A stretch of DNA of 64,000 nucleotides, from the NCBI GenBank assembly GCA_003254905.1, contig QANU01020160.1:1-64000 (forward strand), in the 5' to 3' direction. The notes beneath the pieces are model-generated. The model was not told the DNA's origin. It worked only from the letters and a program-made list of their open reading frames with translations, and did not search any database. Positions within the stretch are counted from its first letter, which is position 1. Every line of letters starts with the position of its first letter. The translations under genes were made by a program, and so were the position numbers. Source of the DNA: Nissolia schottii (lineage: Eukaryota; Streptophyta; Magnoliopsida; Fabales; Fabaceae). This document shows positions 1 to 11,622 of this stretch, piece by piece.

Positions 1-89
1 GGGGCTAGAAGTAACCCCACCAAAGTTGTAAACAACTTAGTGAGCTTTGTTTACTACGTACGGATAAACAGTTAGCTAGGGTGTTTCAC
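1..89. repeat. Dispersed repeat, copy 1 (partial)
   Basis: This stretch matches 26021-26110 over its whole length, sharing blocks such as GTTTACTACGTACG and ending in the same GGGTGTTTCAC. A more diverged match lies at about 13200-13275. The copy is cut by the window edge. Its family is not recognised. The match to 26110 stops sharply after TTTCAC, so this may be the true end of an element. Confidence 0.5.
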
Positions 90-245
90 GTGGCCTACGG
101 CTACAACCACTTCTGTTCCCAACTTGACGAAAACCTGGCTGCGCTTACAACAGAGTGGTTGCTATCCACCGATGGGGTCTAGTGTCCATCATCGCCAATC
201 AAGTGGGCTACCCTTCCTACAAGTAGGGAGGTGGGGGTCCGTACC
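90..245. other. Unassigned spacer
   Basis: I see no gene or repeat match inside the window. The last five bases, GTACC (241-245), touch the LTR that begins at 246 and would be one half of its target duplication. The partner copy is not present. Confidence 0.4.
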
Positions 246-1175
246 TGTTGAAAGCTTTTTGCACTAGGTTTTGCACTCTCGTCAATTTAATATATCCTTC
301 TACAGCTTTCAGATTCACGAGGAATCCAATTGCAGTATAGACGGGTATAATCGTATCCACAGGGATTGTGTTTAAAACAATTATCTTGGAGTTGAATTAT
401 TTCAAGCTATGGGAAGTGATGTGGTTTTGATGAGGAAATTAACAATAAACAATTGCAATTAAAGTAAAGTATAAAATGATAATGAACTTAAGTTTAGGCA
501 GGTAAAGAAGCTTGTTGGGATTTGAATTGCAATATTACCTCAATGTAACCTTTAACTTAGTTAATGTAATCTATAAGTTCTTTTGATTTTATCGCCACCA
601 GTTCTTAACTTAATCATCTCGTTAGACCATGTTAAGATCATAAGTTCCTTTATTAAGTTGTCAAATGTATTGCACAAACTTAACAAAGTACCTTGATGTT
701 AATGCAGGTGTTAAAGCGATTAGTTCTTGGTTTCCAGTTATGGCGGTTAAGAACTAAATGAATTGATCTAAGTCAGATTAAATGATGGTAACTTACGTCC
801 ACAACATTTAAACATTAAATCAAGCTTTAAGCATAGCAGTTTGAACTTAACTTGGTTTATAACTTACTTAGGATAGCTTTCACTTAAACAAGTAAGTCTC
901 AGGTTAAGAATCAAAACACTAAACAAAAACTAGCATTAAGTGCAAGATCAATCATTAAAATCATAGAACTTCATAGAATCATAAACGTAAGTCAAAATTC
1001 TGCCCTTTTTCTCCATTCTTCATGGGTTTAGTCTTAAATATTTATGCTTGCATCCATCTTCCAAAATATATTTAAAACCTACAAGATATGAGAAATCTAT
1101 TAGATAATTCTTTAAAAAGTTTGCAGATAAGTGCCATTTTGATATGTCAAAATTGTGTAAATTAGGCACTTATCA
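246..1175 (-). repeat. 3' LTR of element D
   Basis: On the minus strand it begins TGATAAGTGCC at 1175, directly after a polypurine run, and ends CAACA at 246. It is about 930 bp long and related to the longer LTR at 36076-37590. GTACC at 241-245 would be its flanking target duplication. Confidence 0.65.
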
Positions 1176-2328
1176 CTCCCCTGACTTAAGACCTTGTTTG
1201 TCCTCAAACAAGAGGTAGTAGAATTATTTTACAAAAGATTAATGCATATAAACAACCAATTAATGCAATGAATTGAAATGCTTCAAACAGTTGAGCTTGA
1301 GTCCTTGTGAAACATCATAGAAGAACCTGAACATCCAAATGCACAACTACTTGATAGCATAAACAAATCACACTATCTAATGTCTTTTCCACCAAAGAAA
1401 TTATCTTTATCGCACAATGGCCAGTGGGCCAGTTTGGGGTGAGTGTTTTCGCTCAATATCACCATTGAATCACAACAATTTAAATGTATTACCTGTCTCA
1501 TCATTCAATACAAAAGTATGGTCATGCAAGGATCACAAAGGACTTTTCAGGGTTGTAATGGGGCCAGGTTACAAAGAAAATTGGTTTTTCTGGATATGCA
1601 AAGATTTCAATTAAGAGAGCATTGAAAACCAAACTTCTATTGTCGCCTTTTCTTTCATCATTGTTTCTTTTACCCTTTTTATTTGCCTTTTTCTCCATCC
1701 CTTTTCTTTTTCTTCCTTTTGTTTTGGGATAGAATGTTTTCTTCTTTTCTTGCTTTTGTTCTTTCAATTCATCTTTTGTACATTACATCCCTACGTTACC
1801 CATCCTTGTCTCCCCCTGACTTAGATTTTTGTGCACATAATCCAACTTTAAATGCTCTCTTAATTTTGAAATTAAGGGACGACATTGTTTTCCTTTTTAA
1901 GGCTCAGGGACTATGAACAAAAATTTCCTCATGTTAGGCTCAAATGGGGTAGCAAAGGATACTCCTAATTTGGTAAGCTTATTTGGCCAAGTGGGTTTAA
2001 ATTCTAAAGAACAAAATGCCTTGATCATCTCCTATTATTTCCATACAATTTATCAAAATTAGAGACTCAAACAAATTCAATTGTGTAGAAACAATGGTGA
2101 TTCTCTCTTCTCACTAAGTGTTTGGCTCACTCCCTCATATAGGTTTAGGGTTAATTTCCTTGATTCAAAAACATCTTCAAGGTTATGCTTATGCAAACAA
2201 GCAAAAATGCATATGAACATGTTTATGTTATCTATGTATGAATCACAAAGTCTATGATGGATATTGAAACAAGTCAATCCATGATATATTTGTGTCCATG
2301 CATCAAACCAAGTAAAATAAACTACTAC
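246..2328 (-). mobile_element. 3' end of an Athila-like Ty3/gypsy element, minus strand (element D)
   Basis: Read on the minus strand, 2328-1176 is the non-coding 3' internal region and 1175-246 is the 3' LTR. The internal part matches the 3' region of element B (about 34900-36075) in reverse complement, including the GAACAAACAAAGTCTTAAGTT-like polypurine neighbourhood. The LTR end matches 37490-37590 of element B, for example in CTGCAATTGGATTCCT and GAAAGCTGTA. No gag or pol remains, because the element stops at the junction with 2329. It is a truncated fossil of the same lineage as element B. Its age cannot be estimated because only one LTR is present. Confidence 0.75.
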
Positions 2329-2412
2329 TTTCCATCATCTTTGTTTTTGAGTTTTGCTTAAGTTCTTAGTTTCTTGCATGACGACATGCAATTGTTCAAG
2401 TGTGGGGTAATT
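2329..2412 (+). repeat. 84-bp copy of the element A 3' internal end, outside its left LTR
   Basis: This block is base-for-base the same by eye as 11155-11238, the internal sequence and polypurine neighbourhood (AAGTGTGGGGTAATTT) just before the right LTR of element A. Here it precedes the left LTR instead. The left LTR is therefore adjoined on both sides by element sequence, as in a tandem LTR-internal-LTR-internal-LTR array that later lost its left part. Confidence 0.8.
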
Positions 2413-2715
2413 TGATGAGTAGATTTTGTACCCTAAGTTATTACTCTATAAGTGAACAAATGCATACTTAAATGTGTGGGTTTAACACTTAATCAATATG
2501 TTTTTGCACATTGTCCTTTTTTTAGAGAAATTAAGAAAAAGGTAAGATTAGGCATTATTTTACTCTTAGCATTTAATATTTCTTTTGTAGTTTTCTATTA
2601 TGAAATTTCAGGAAATGAAAGATTCAAGAAGGTCATTGAAGAAGTTAAGAGAAGATGTGGCCGAGGGTAAAAGAAGAAAAAGAAGCAGAATTGGCGAATC
2701 ACAGCAAGACCGCTC

Positions 2716-3035
2716 AGCGGTTAACAAGCCATCGCTCAGCGATAAACGACCAAGCGCTCAGCGCCATTCACAGAACCGCTCAGTGAAATTGAAGGAATAG
2801 CTCAGCGGCGGCGCTCTTATCGCTCAGCGAAAGTACCAACTTGCACCGGCGCATTTAATGCGCCAGCCTGGCGCCAGCTCAAAAGTCAGAGCCGCCCTGC
2901 AAAAGCTGACCGGAGCATTTAATGAAGCTGCGTAAGCCGCCGAGATTGACTCAGCCACTCAGCGATACCTCATCAACCGCTCAGCGAAACGTGTTAAATC
3001 GCTCAGCGGCGGTGTTAAACTGCTGAGCGATCCTG
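2716..3035 (+). promoter_or_regulatory. Near-palindrome (CGCTCAGCG) cluster in U3
   Basis: About nine copies of CGCTCAGCG or close variants lie in 320 bp just upstream of the LTR TATA box. The first three carry matched flanks across the dyad: ACCGCT/AGCGGT, ATCGCT/AGCGAT and GCGCT/AGCGC. Later copies are only partly symmetric. A role in LTR transcription is inferred from position only. Confidence 0.55.
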
Positions 3036-3046
3036 CCAAACCTTGG

Positions 3047-3060
3047 CCTATAAATAGGGG
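3047..3060 (+). promoter_or_regulatory. LTR TATA box
   Basis: CCTATAAATAGGGG lies after the motif cluster. The same core, GGCCTATAAATAG, occurs at about 29664 and 36562 in two other LTRs, each time after the same kind of cluster. Confidence 0.6.
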
Positions 3061-4015
3061 ACCAAGGCATTCATTTTGGGCATCACCTTCCATCATCTCT
3101 TCCCTCCTCCCCCAAGGTCTCCTAGGCTGAAAACTCTTCTTTTTCCTTTCATATTTCTTCACTTTTTACACTTTATTTTAAGCACTTAGGTTTATGTTAG
3201 TGAAGTGCTTTGTAAAAGCCTTTTTCTTTCAAGACATGTAACGAAGCTCTGCCGAATTCAATCCAGGTTCTATTGTTCCATTGCTATTTACTCTTTCTTT
3301 CTCTTTATTTACTCATGCTTTCTCTTTACTTGCTTTGAGTTCTAATCCTCCAATCATGGATGAGTAGTTTCTTAATATCTTGCATGCGGTAACGCTAGAT
3401 TAAAGATTAATTTGAGGTTCTGCGCTTAATGATTATGCATGAATCGTTCTACCCTTAATTAATGATATAGCGATTGCATGTTATTAGTTAAGGTTAAATC
3501 TAAGTTAATGAATCTTGACGATTGTATGATTTATTAAACTATGATTAAGGAACTTTTGGAGAACTAATCAGATTTGATTAGGTTGTGCAATTGTTGCTTA
3601 ATTAATATGGGTCTTAATGCTGAGATCTTGGTTTTAATACCTGTATTAACAAATGCTTAAGGGATTGACGATCGTAGTTTCTTAAGTGAATTGCATATTA
3701 GTTAGAGATTTCAACTAATAAAACAACATCTCCTATCATGAATAATTAATCAGGAACTGATGAGAATTAATCCTTAATCTAGAAATGTCGTATGCAGGAT
3801 ATTGCTTTTATTATTGTCTTACTCTCGTTTTAATCTTTTTTAAATTCATCAACCAACCCCCCCGATTTACTTAACTATTGATTTGGTTCTAAATTGCTTC
3901 TTTGGGAAACGACCTAGGTTAACCCCCTTTACTACGTTTTTGGGGTTTACTTGGTTTATATATTATTATTTGATCGCGCACTAAAATCTAACGACGTTTT
4001 GGTGCCCGTCAAATT

Positions 4016-4033
4016 TGGCGCCGTTGCCGGGGA
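4016..4033 (+). promoter_or_regulatory. Primer binding site (Asp-tRNA type)
   Basis: TGGCGCCGTTGCCGGGGA starts five bases after the LTR end. This is the form known from Athila and Calypso elements, where it is complementary to the 3' end of tRNA-Asp. Confidence 0.85.
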
Positions 4034-4105
4034 AGCAATTTTAGCCAAACTCTTTCCTTCTCTCCTCCTTTCTTTTTCTTTTTGTTATTTAGTTTCAGTT
4101 CTCAT

Positions 4106-5487
4106 GTATGACTCGTTCCTTGCCTGACCTTACCTTAGCCAATTTTGATCCTGAAATCGAAAGAACGCTAAGGAGAATTAGGAGGGAATTGAGGCAACAA
4201 AGAGAACCCCCTGTTATTACTGATAATACTATTTCTGTGACAGGTATCATGGCAAACCCTGCACAGACCTGGGGCTAGTTGGCAGCCCCTGACTATTCTT
4301 ATGAGCCATTCGGTGTAGTTTTTCCTGATGACGCCATGGACTTTGAAATAAAGTCCAACTTTTTACATCATCTACCCAAATTTCATGGCTTGCCGTCAGA
4401 AAACCCACACCGTCATCTGAAGGTGTTCGTGATGACCTGTAATACTATGAGATCTCAGTCCGCCACGCCGGACTTGGTAAAGCTTAAAGCTTTTCCATTC
4501 TCTCTGGAGGGTGCGGCCCGAGACTGGTATTACAGTATTCCGCACCAGGCAGTAAACAGTTGGCTGGGCCTAAAGAAACTATTTCTTGAAAAATACTTCC
4601 CAGCTAGCCGAGTGTCCGCTCTATGGAAGGAAATTTTCGGAATCCAACAGAGACCTGACGAGACCCTAGGAGAATATCGGGAGAGATTCCAAAGCTTGTG
4701 CGACATGTGCCCACACCACGGGTTCACTGACGTACAACTTTTGGAACACTTCTATGAAGGTCTAAGTCTCATGGACCGGAAATGGATTGATTCGGCTATT
4801 GGAGGTATTCTAAAGAACAAGAAAACATCGGAAGAAGCCAGACAGTTGATCAGTGAGATGGCTGATCACTCTAGATACGAGATGCGAGCTAACCGGAATA
4901 CCAGGGGAGCATATGAAGTTTCTATTGACCGCCAAGCAATGAGTATGTGTCTCTCAACGAAAAAGTTGACAAATTGGCAGACATGGTCAGTGTTCTGGCC
5001 ATGGGACATCAAACTCAAGTGATATGCTCTCTTTGTCCTGATGGCATCTCTCACTCCCCCGAGCAATGTCCACTACTCAGGGACGAGACTTCCACAGTTG
5101 CGGCCATGTTCCCGGGTAAGCCTGATCAGTCCAACCAGCAGAGGTATAATCCCTACAGCAATACCTATAATCCTGGCTGGAAGGACAACCCGGCGTTTAA
5201 ATGGAGTAACAACTCCAACACCCTCAATCGGCAACCACAAGCCAAACCATTCCCACCACAACAACAAAGAAGATATGTGCCTCCTCCGCAGAGGTCACAA
5301 CAGCAGTTCCAACCAGCGCCATAACAACAGTTCTATCCCTCTCCACAACTTCCACAAACTGCCCCTACATCTGAAAATTCCATGCTACAAGATATGATGA
5401 AAATGATGCAGGATATGCAGGCATCCCAGAAGAAGTATGAGGCTGCCTTGTCAGCAATACAAAATGAAATCCATTCAAGCAAGTAGT
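4106..5487 (+). pseudogene. gag region of element A
   Basis: The translated region shows the plant retrotransposon gag domain, with motifs such as FPFSLEGAARDWYY and FLEKYFPASR. A proline- and glutamine-rich stretch and a Cys/His cluster (CSLCPDG) follow, then a short segment leading to protease. This is Athila-lineage gag, broken. Confidence 0.85.
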
Positions 5488-5579
5488 CACAACCGAGCAG
5501 CTCATCCCACCTTCCCTCTCAGACAATTCCAAACCCCAGAGCAAACGTAAGTGCTATAACCTTAAGATCTGGTACTGTT

Positions 5580-8500
5580 TTGCAGGCACCACAGGTCGAA
5601 AATTCTGAAGAACCTGGCAGTCACGCTACGGTAAATGACTCCGGAAGAAAAGCCGCAGAAGAAGAATCTAGCAGTGAAACTGAAGAAGACGGCTTAAAAC
5701 AGACCAAAGAATCCAATAGGTGCCCAGAACCATTGCAGACAGGAGAAGCACCTGTCCCACTTCCCTTTCCGCACAAAGGTCCTAAGCCTAAGTCGGCTGC
5801 TACACTTCAATTAGAAAAAGAATTTTTGGAGACATTCCGGAAGGTAGAGGTAAACATTCCCCTACTGGAGGTAATCAGACAAATCCCCAAGTACGCAAAA
5901 TTCTTGAAGGATTTGTGTACCAACAAAGGAAGGCTGAAGGACACCACACAAGTCAGCATGGGTGCAATTGTGTCATCCATCATCAAATCCAGTCCATTAC
6001 CTCCTAAATGCACGGATCCAGGTACGTTTTTGGTCCCTTGTGTAATAGGACAGAGATTATTTACAAAGGCCTTGGCAGATTTAGGAGCAGCCATCAATGT
6101 TATGCCCAAGTCCATCTACCAATCTTTGCACATGGGAACTCTCAAGCTAACTGGACTAATTATACAACTTGCCAACCGAAGTACTGCCAGACCAGAAGGT
6201 ATTTTGGAAGATGTCTTGGTAAAGGTAAACGATTTAATATTTCCCGCAGATTTCTATGTTTTAGAAATGGAAAATGACATCAATGTAAACCAGCCTACAT
6301 TAATCTTAGGACGCCCCTTTTTGAAAACAGCACGAGCTAAGATTGATGTACATGCTGGTACATTATCCATGGAATGCGGGGATATGCATGTCCAATTTGG
6401 TTTACCTGAGGCAATGCATTACCCTTCAGAAGAACATTCAGTTTTTCAAATTGATGTTATTGACTCCTTAATTTTGGACACGTATGATATTTGGGCTGAT
6501 AAAATGCTAGAACTAACACCTGAGTTTGAATGCCCTAATTGTGATGGAGTCAGTAACTTGTGTTCTGTCTGTAAAGAAATAGATGAGTCTCTCCAAGAAG
6601 GGCTGGGTAATATTTGGAGAATTCTGAATTTGATACACCTAATGCATTTCCTGTTTTAGAAGTAAGTGAAGTTGCAGGTACAGGAGACAGTAAAGTGGCA
6701 GGTCCAGAGTTGAAGGCTCTTCCTTCTCATCTCAAGTACACTTTCCTAGGAGAAGATGTCACGCTACCAGTGATTATAGCAAATGATCTCTCCTCTCAGG
6801 AAGAAGAAAGATTAGTCGGTGTACTAAAGAAGCATAAGAAGGCCATTGGGTGGACCATAGACGACATCACTGGTATTAGCCCTTCTATGTGCACACATAG
6901 GATACTCCTAAAGATGGGGCAAAGCCAGTTAGACAACCGTAGAGGCGGCTTAATCCACTCATTCAAGATGTTGTGAAAAAGGAAGTAACGAAGCTTTTAA
7001 AAGCTGGCATTATCTATCCTATTTCAGATAGTGAGTGGGTTAGCCCAGTTCAAGTGGTCCCCAAGAAGTCTGGAATTACGGTGGTTAAAAATGAGAACAA
7101 CGAGTTGATCCCCACTAGAGTACAAAATAGCTGGCGGGTTTGCATTGATTACCGACGCCTCAACAATGCCACTCGCAAGGATCATTACCCCCTGCCCTTC
7201 ATCGACTAAATGCTTGAAAGACTGGCAGGTAAATCTCATTACTGTTTTCTTGACGGTTATACAGGTTATTTCCAGATTCACATTGCCCTGGAGGATCAAG
7301 AAAAGACCACATTCACGTGTCCCTTTGGAACATTTGCCTATTGAAGGATGCCATTTGGACTCTACAACGCACCTGCTACATTCCAACGTTGCACGATGAG
7401 TATTTTTTTTTATTTTCTGGAAGATTGCATGGAAGTTTTTATGGATGACTTTATTGTCTTTGGAACTTCTTTTGACTCTTGTTTAGAAAGCCTTCCTAGA
7501 GTACTTCAACGTTGCATTGAAACTAACCTTGTCCTCAATTATGAAAAATGTCACTTTATGGTTCAACAAGGTATAGTTTTAAGGCACGTAGTCTCTAGCA
7601 AGGGAATTGCTGTCGACCCTGCCAAAATANTGTCTTTGGAACTTCTTTTGATTCGTGTTTGGAAAGCCTTGCTAGAGTACTTAAACGTTGCATAGAAACT
7701 AACTTTGTTCTGAATTATGAAAAATGTCATTTTATGGTACAACAAGGTATAGTTTTAAGGCACGTAGTCTCTAGTAAAGGAATTGCCGTAGACCCTGCCA
7801 AAATAGATGCTATTTCTTCTTTGCCTTACCCTGCATGCGTGCGGGAGATTTGTTCCTTCCTTGGCCATGCGGATTTTTACAGAAGATTCATTAAGGATTT
7901 TAGTAAAATCGCACATCCCCTTACCTCCCTGTTGCACAAAGATACAAACTTTGTTTTTGATGATACGTGCAAGAAAGCGTTTGATACCTTAAAGCATGCC
8001 TTGACGACAACTCTTATCATCCAACCACCGGATTGGGGGTTGCCCTTCGAAATAATGTGTGATGCATCCGACCATGCTGTAGGTGTTGTGCTTTCCCAAA
8101 GGGTTGGTAAGTTTCCCCATGTCATAGCTTATGCCTCAAGGACTTTAGATGCCGCACAATCTAACTACACCACTACAGAAAAGGAACTTTTAGCTATAGT
8201 ATTTGCCCTTGATAAATTCCGATCTTATTTGCTTGGTTCCAAAGTGGTGGTGTATACAGATCACGCAGCTCTAAAGTACCTTCTGAAAAAACCTGAGGCC
8301 AAACCAAGGCTTATTAGATGTATGCTACTGCTCCAAGAATTTGATTTAGAAATTAAAGATAAAAGTGGAGCAGAAAATCTAGTAGCAGACCATCTAAGTC
8401 GCCTAACTCATATCTCAGCCGACCCCTTTCCTCTACGGGATGATTTTCCCGATGAATCCTTATTAATGATATCAGAAAGACCATGGTACGCGGATATCGT

Positions 8501-9773
8501 AAATTACTTGGTTTCCCATAAAGGGCCCCCACATTTTTCAAAAAATCAATTAGCAAAGCTGAAGAGCGATGCTAAGTATTACATATGGGAGGACCCTTAT
8601 CTTTGGAAAATTGGTAGTGACCAAGTAATTAGGCGATGTGTCCCAAGCTCAGAATTTGAGTCCATTCTCAAATTCTGTCATACGTTTGCAAGTGGTGGCC
8701 ACTTTGGACCACAACGCACAGCCAGAAAAATTTTAGATTTAGGATTTTATTGGCCTTCATTGTTCAAGGATGCATATGAATTCTGTAAATCATGTGAACA
8801 ATGTCAAAGAACAGGTAACATCACTTGGCGGAATGAAATGCCCCAACAACCACTATTATTTTGTGAAATTTTTTATGTATGGGGGATTGATTTCATGGGT
8901 CCATTTCCTGTTTCACATGGTTATACTTATATGCTTTTGGCTGTTGATTACGTATCTAAGTGGATAAAAGCAATTGCTACCAGGTCTAACGATGTTGCCA
9001 TAGTTGTGTCTTTTGTGCGGTCAAATATCTTTTGCAGGTTTGGAATGCCGAGAGCAATTGTTAGTGACCAGGGAGCCCACTTTTGCAACCGGCGCATGGA
9101 GGCTATGCTCCGCAAATACGGGGTTGTTCATAGCGTATCTACACCCTACCATCCCCAAACAAACGGGCAAGCTGAAATATCTAACCGAGAAATAAAAGGG
9201 ATCCTGGAGAAAATGGTCAAGTCCAACAAAAAGGACTGGTCACTGCGATTGGATGATGCTCTTTGGGCATATAGGACCGCCTACAAGACTCCTATCGGGA
9301 TGAGTCCCTTTCGATTGGTATTTGGCAAGCCTTGCCACCTGCCAGTAGAATTGGAGCACCGGGCATATTGGGTCGTAAAACAATGCAACATGGATTTAGA
9401 GCAAGCAGGGAGCCACCGGAAGTTGCAACTTCAACAATTGGAAGAACTCAGGATGGATGCGTATGAGAACTCCCGGCTCTACAAAGAAAACACCAAACTG
9501 TTCCATGATAAGAACATTCTGCGCAAATCCTTTCAAGAAGGACAGTTGCTGTTGCTTTACAATTCCAGGCTCAAACTTATGCCTGGGAAGCTCCGATCAA
9601 GGTGGGACGGTCCCTATGTGATTACCAAGGTATACCTGTACGGTAAAATTGAGCTTAAAGATCCAAAGACTGATAGCACATTCGCAATCAATGGACATCG
9701 TCTTAAACCGTACCATGACACTGCTGGGAATCTCCAAGAGGAAGTGGAGGTTCAAATTCTCGCCATTCCATGA
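5580..9773 (+). pseudogene. pol region of element A (protease, RT, RNase H, integrase)
   Basis: Protease carries LADLGAAINVMPKS (about 6080-6120). RT carries CIDYRRLNNATRKDHYPLPF and the FMDDF active-site variant. RNase H carries [15 protein letters not shown] and [16 protein letters not shown] (about 8050-8400). Integrase carries the HHCC finger (CKSCEQCQ), GIDFMGPFP and [15 protein letters not shown]. The tail ends in [10 protein letters not shown]. This is Ty3/gypsy domain order (integrase last). The region is interrupted several times and contains one ambiguous base at 7630. Confidence 0.9.
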
Positions 9774-11238
9774 CCAAGGAAGCTGCTATCAACGTCCAAC
9801 TTAAGGACGATAAACAAAAGTGCTGGGTGGAAGACAACCCACCGTTTGTGAGCTTTTCTTTCCCTATCTCTTATTTATTTGTTTTACCTTTATCTTTTCT
9901 TTCTTGCCCTGTTTTGTGCATCAAACTAGTACAATTTTTCAAGTGTGGGGTAGGGAAGTTAAGAATTTTAGCTGTGCATTACTTGTGAAATTCATCAATT
10001 AGGTATAATTTAGACTAGTTGATGATTGATTTGTGCAATGTGCATTGTTGTGCTTAATTGTAGCATTCTGTTTGATTGAGCATTTTATAAATCTTGGCAT
10101 GTTCTAATTAATTGAAGATATTACCTGCTGAGCTTTTGAGCCATTTATAGGATAGCAACCTTACATGCTATTCCTTTCTTTGTTATGTGTACAGTCATTA
10201 GTGTTCAAGTCCAGAACTTGCCTAATTCTTTGCATTACACTTTTGCCTTTGTATATGATATGTGATAGGATTGAGGCATTCCTTGTACATTTAGCTTAGA
10301 TGTCCATATAAGCCTACCTTGAACATTTGACCCTTGATAGCCCCTTGGAGCCTTAAACCCTTTTATTGCACAATTAGCCCATTACAAGCCATTAAACTAA
10401 GAAAAACCATGATACACCTAGCTTTAAGGCTTTGGAGAATTGTGGTTCATCTGTTCATATGTGCTAAACAATAAGTGTGGGGTTACATGAGGCCATGTAA
10501 CATTCAAATAGGGGGAGAGCAATCACAATTACTCCTATTGGTTGGAAAATACCCATTTAAAAAAAAATGCTCTTTTGCAAAAACAACCAATTAGGTGCAC
10601 CAACAGAAATGCTCCCCTATAACCTATGAAGTAAGCAGTGGCAAGAGAAGCTAATGGAAATCAAAGGCCTTGCACCGTTGGTTAAGCACATATGCCATGA
10701 ATTCTACTAAGTCTTAGGCTTTAACCTACTGGCCATATGATATCCCACCTTGGCCTTAGCCCCATTACAACCTTTAAAAGACCTCTTGATGCATGTCATA
10801 TATATTTGGTGATCTATTATGCTTAGAAGAAATTCAAGCCTATGGAGGTGACTCTAGTGCAGTGTTTGAGAGAGCATTGAATAAACCTATACACTTTGAG
10901 TGATGAGTGACACACACTACCCTATAAGGCCCAATTAATTTTAACATGCCTTGACTTATTCTTTGTTCATGATTGATATGCCAAGGAAATTAGTTTTAAT
11001 GCACAATGATAACATCTCTTGTCTAATGTACTCTAATTTTTGGATTGTCATGTATTTTGCACAGCTGTTGGTAATTAGTGAGTCGGCTTAAGTGCCTACC
11101 TGAGTTTCGCGGCTTTGTAAGGGGATGTAAATAGTATCGCCACACCAAAAAGATTTTCCATCATCTTTGTTTTTGAGTTTTGCTTAAGTTCTTAGTTTCT
11201 TGCATGACGACATGCAATTGTTCAAGTGTGGGGTAATT
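9774..11238 (+). other. Non-coding 3' internal region of element A
   Basis: About 1.46 kb lies between the end of integrase and the 3' LTR. I see no open frame or domain here, in particular no ATHILA-type second ORF of the kind present in element B. It ends in the polypurine neighbourhood AAGTGTGGGGTAATTT. Confidence 0.7.
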
Positions 11239-11622
11239 TGATGAGTAGATTTTGTACCTAAGTTATTACTCTATTAGTGAACAAATGCATACTTAAATGT
11301 ATGGGCTTAACACTTAATCAATATGTTTTTGCACATTGTCCTTTTTTGAGAGAAATTAAGAAAAAGGTAATATTAGGCATTATTTTACTCTTAGCATTTA
11401 ATATTTCTTTTGTAGTTTTCTATTATGAAATTTCAGGAAATGAAAGATTCAAGAAGGTCATTGAAGAAGTTAAGAGAAGATGTGGCCAAGGGTAAAAGAA
11501 GAAAAAGAAGCAGAATTTGCGAATCACAGCAAGACCGCTCAGCGGTTAACAAGCCATCGCTCAGCGATAAACGACCAAGCGCTCAGCGCCATTCACAGAA
11601 TCGCTCAGCGAAAGTGAAGGAG
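11239..11622 (+). repeat. Truncated 3' LTR of element A
   Basis: It matches the 5' LTR from its first base (TGATGAGTAG) for about 380 bp, including three near-palindromes. It then changes abruptly into unrelated sequence. The rest of the LTR is not found downstream. Confidence 0.85.

Larger units (their letters stand above)
2413..4011 (+). repeat. 5' LTR of element A
   Basis: It begins TGATGAGTAG and ends GCCCGTCA, 1599 bp. It is related to the solo LTRs at 20754-22245 and 29024-30605. The U3 part (2716-3035) holds about nine copies of a CGCTCAGCG near-palindrome. A TATA box, CCTATAAATAGGGG, follows at about 3047. The R/U5 part contains a conserved ATCTTGCATGCGGTAAC segment shared by all three LTRs. 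Confidence 0.9.
2413..11622 (+). mobile_element. Athila-like Ty3/gypsy LTR retrotransposon (element A)
   Basis: The element has a 5' LTR (2413-4011), an Asp-tRNA-type PBS (4016-4033), a gag region, a pol region in the order protease, reverse transcriptase, RNase H, integrase ending at 9773, a long non-coding 3' stretch, and the first ~380 bp of a 3' LTR from 11239. The domain order and the conserved integrase tail ([16 protein letters not shown]) are typical of the Athila branch. The element is broken, with several interruptions in gag-pol and a truncated 3' LTR. By eye the two LTRs differ by about 11 positions over ~380 bp (roughly 3%). At a commonly used plant rate of 1.3e-8 per site per year this means around one million years. 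Confidence 0.9.

Noticed and set aside
1522-1916. Open frames on both strands in a T-rich stretch
   Set aside because: They come from the T-rich (A-rich on minus) 3' internal region of element D; no domain is present.
2716-3035. Regularly repeated near-palindromes as a CRISPR-like array
   Set aside because: Spacing is irregular, the motif is only about 9-13 bp, and the setting is a plant LTR.
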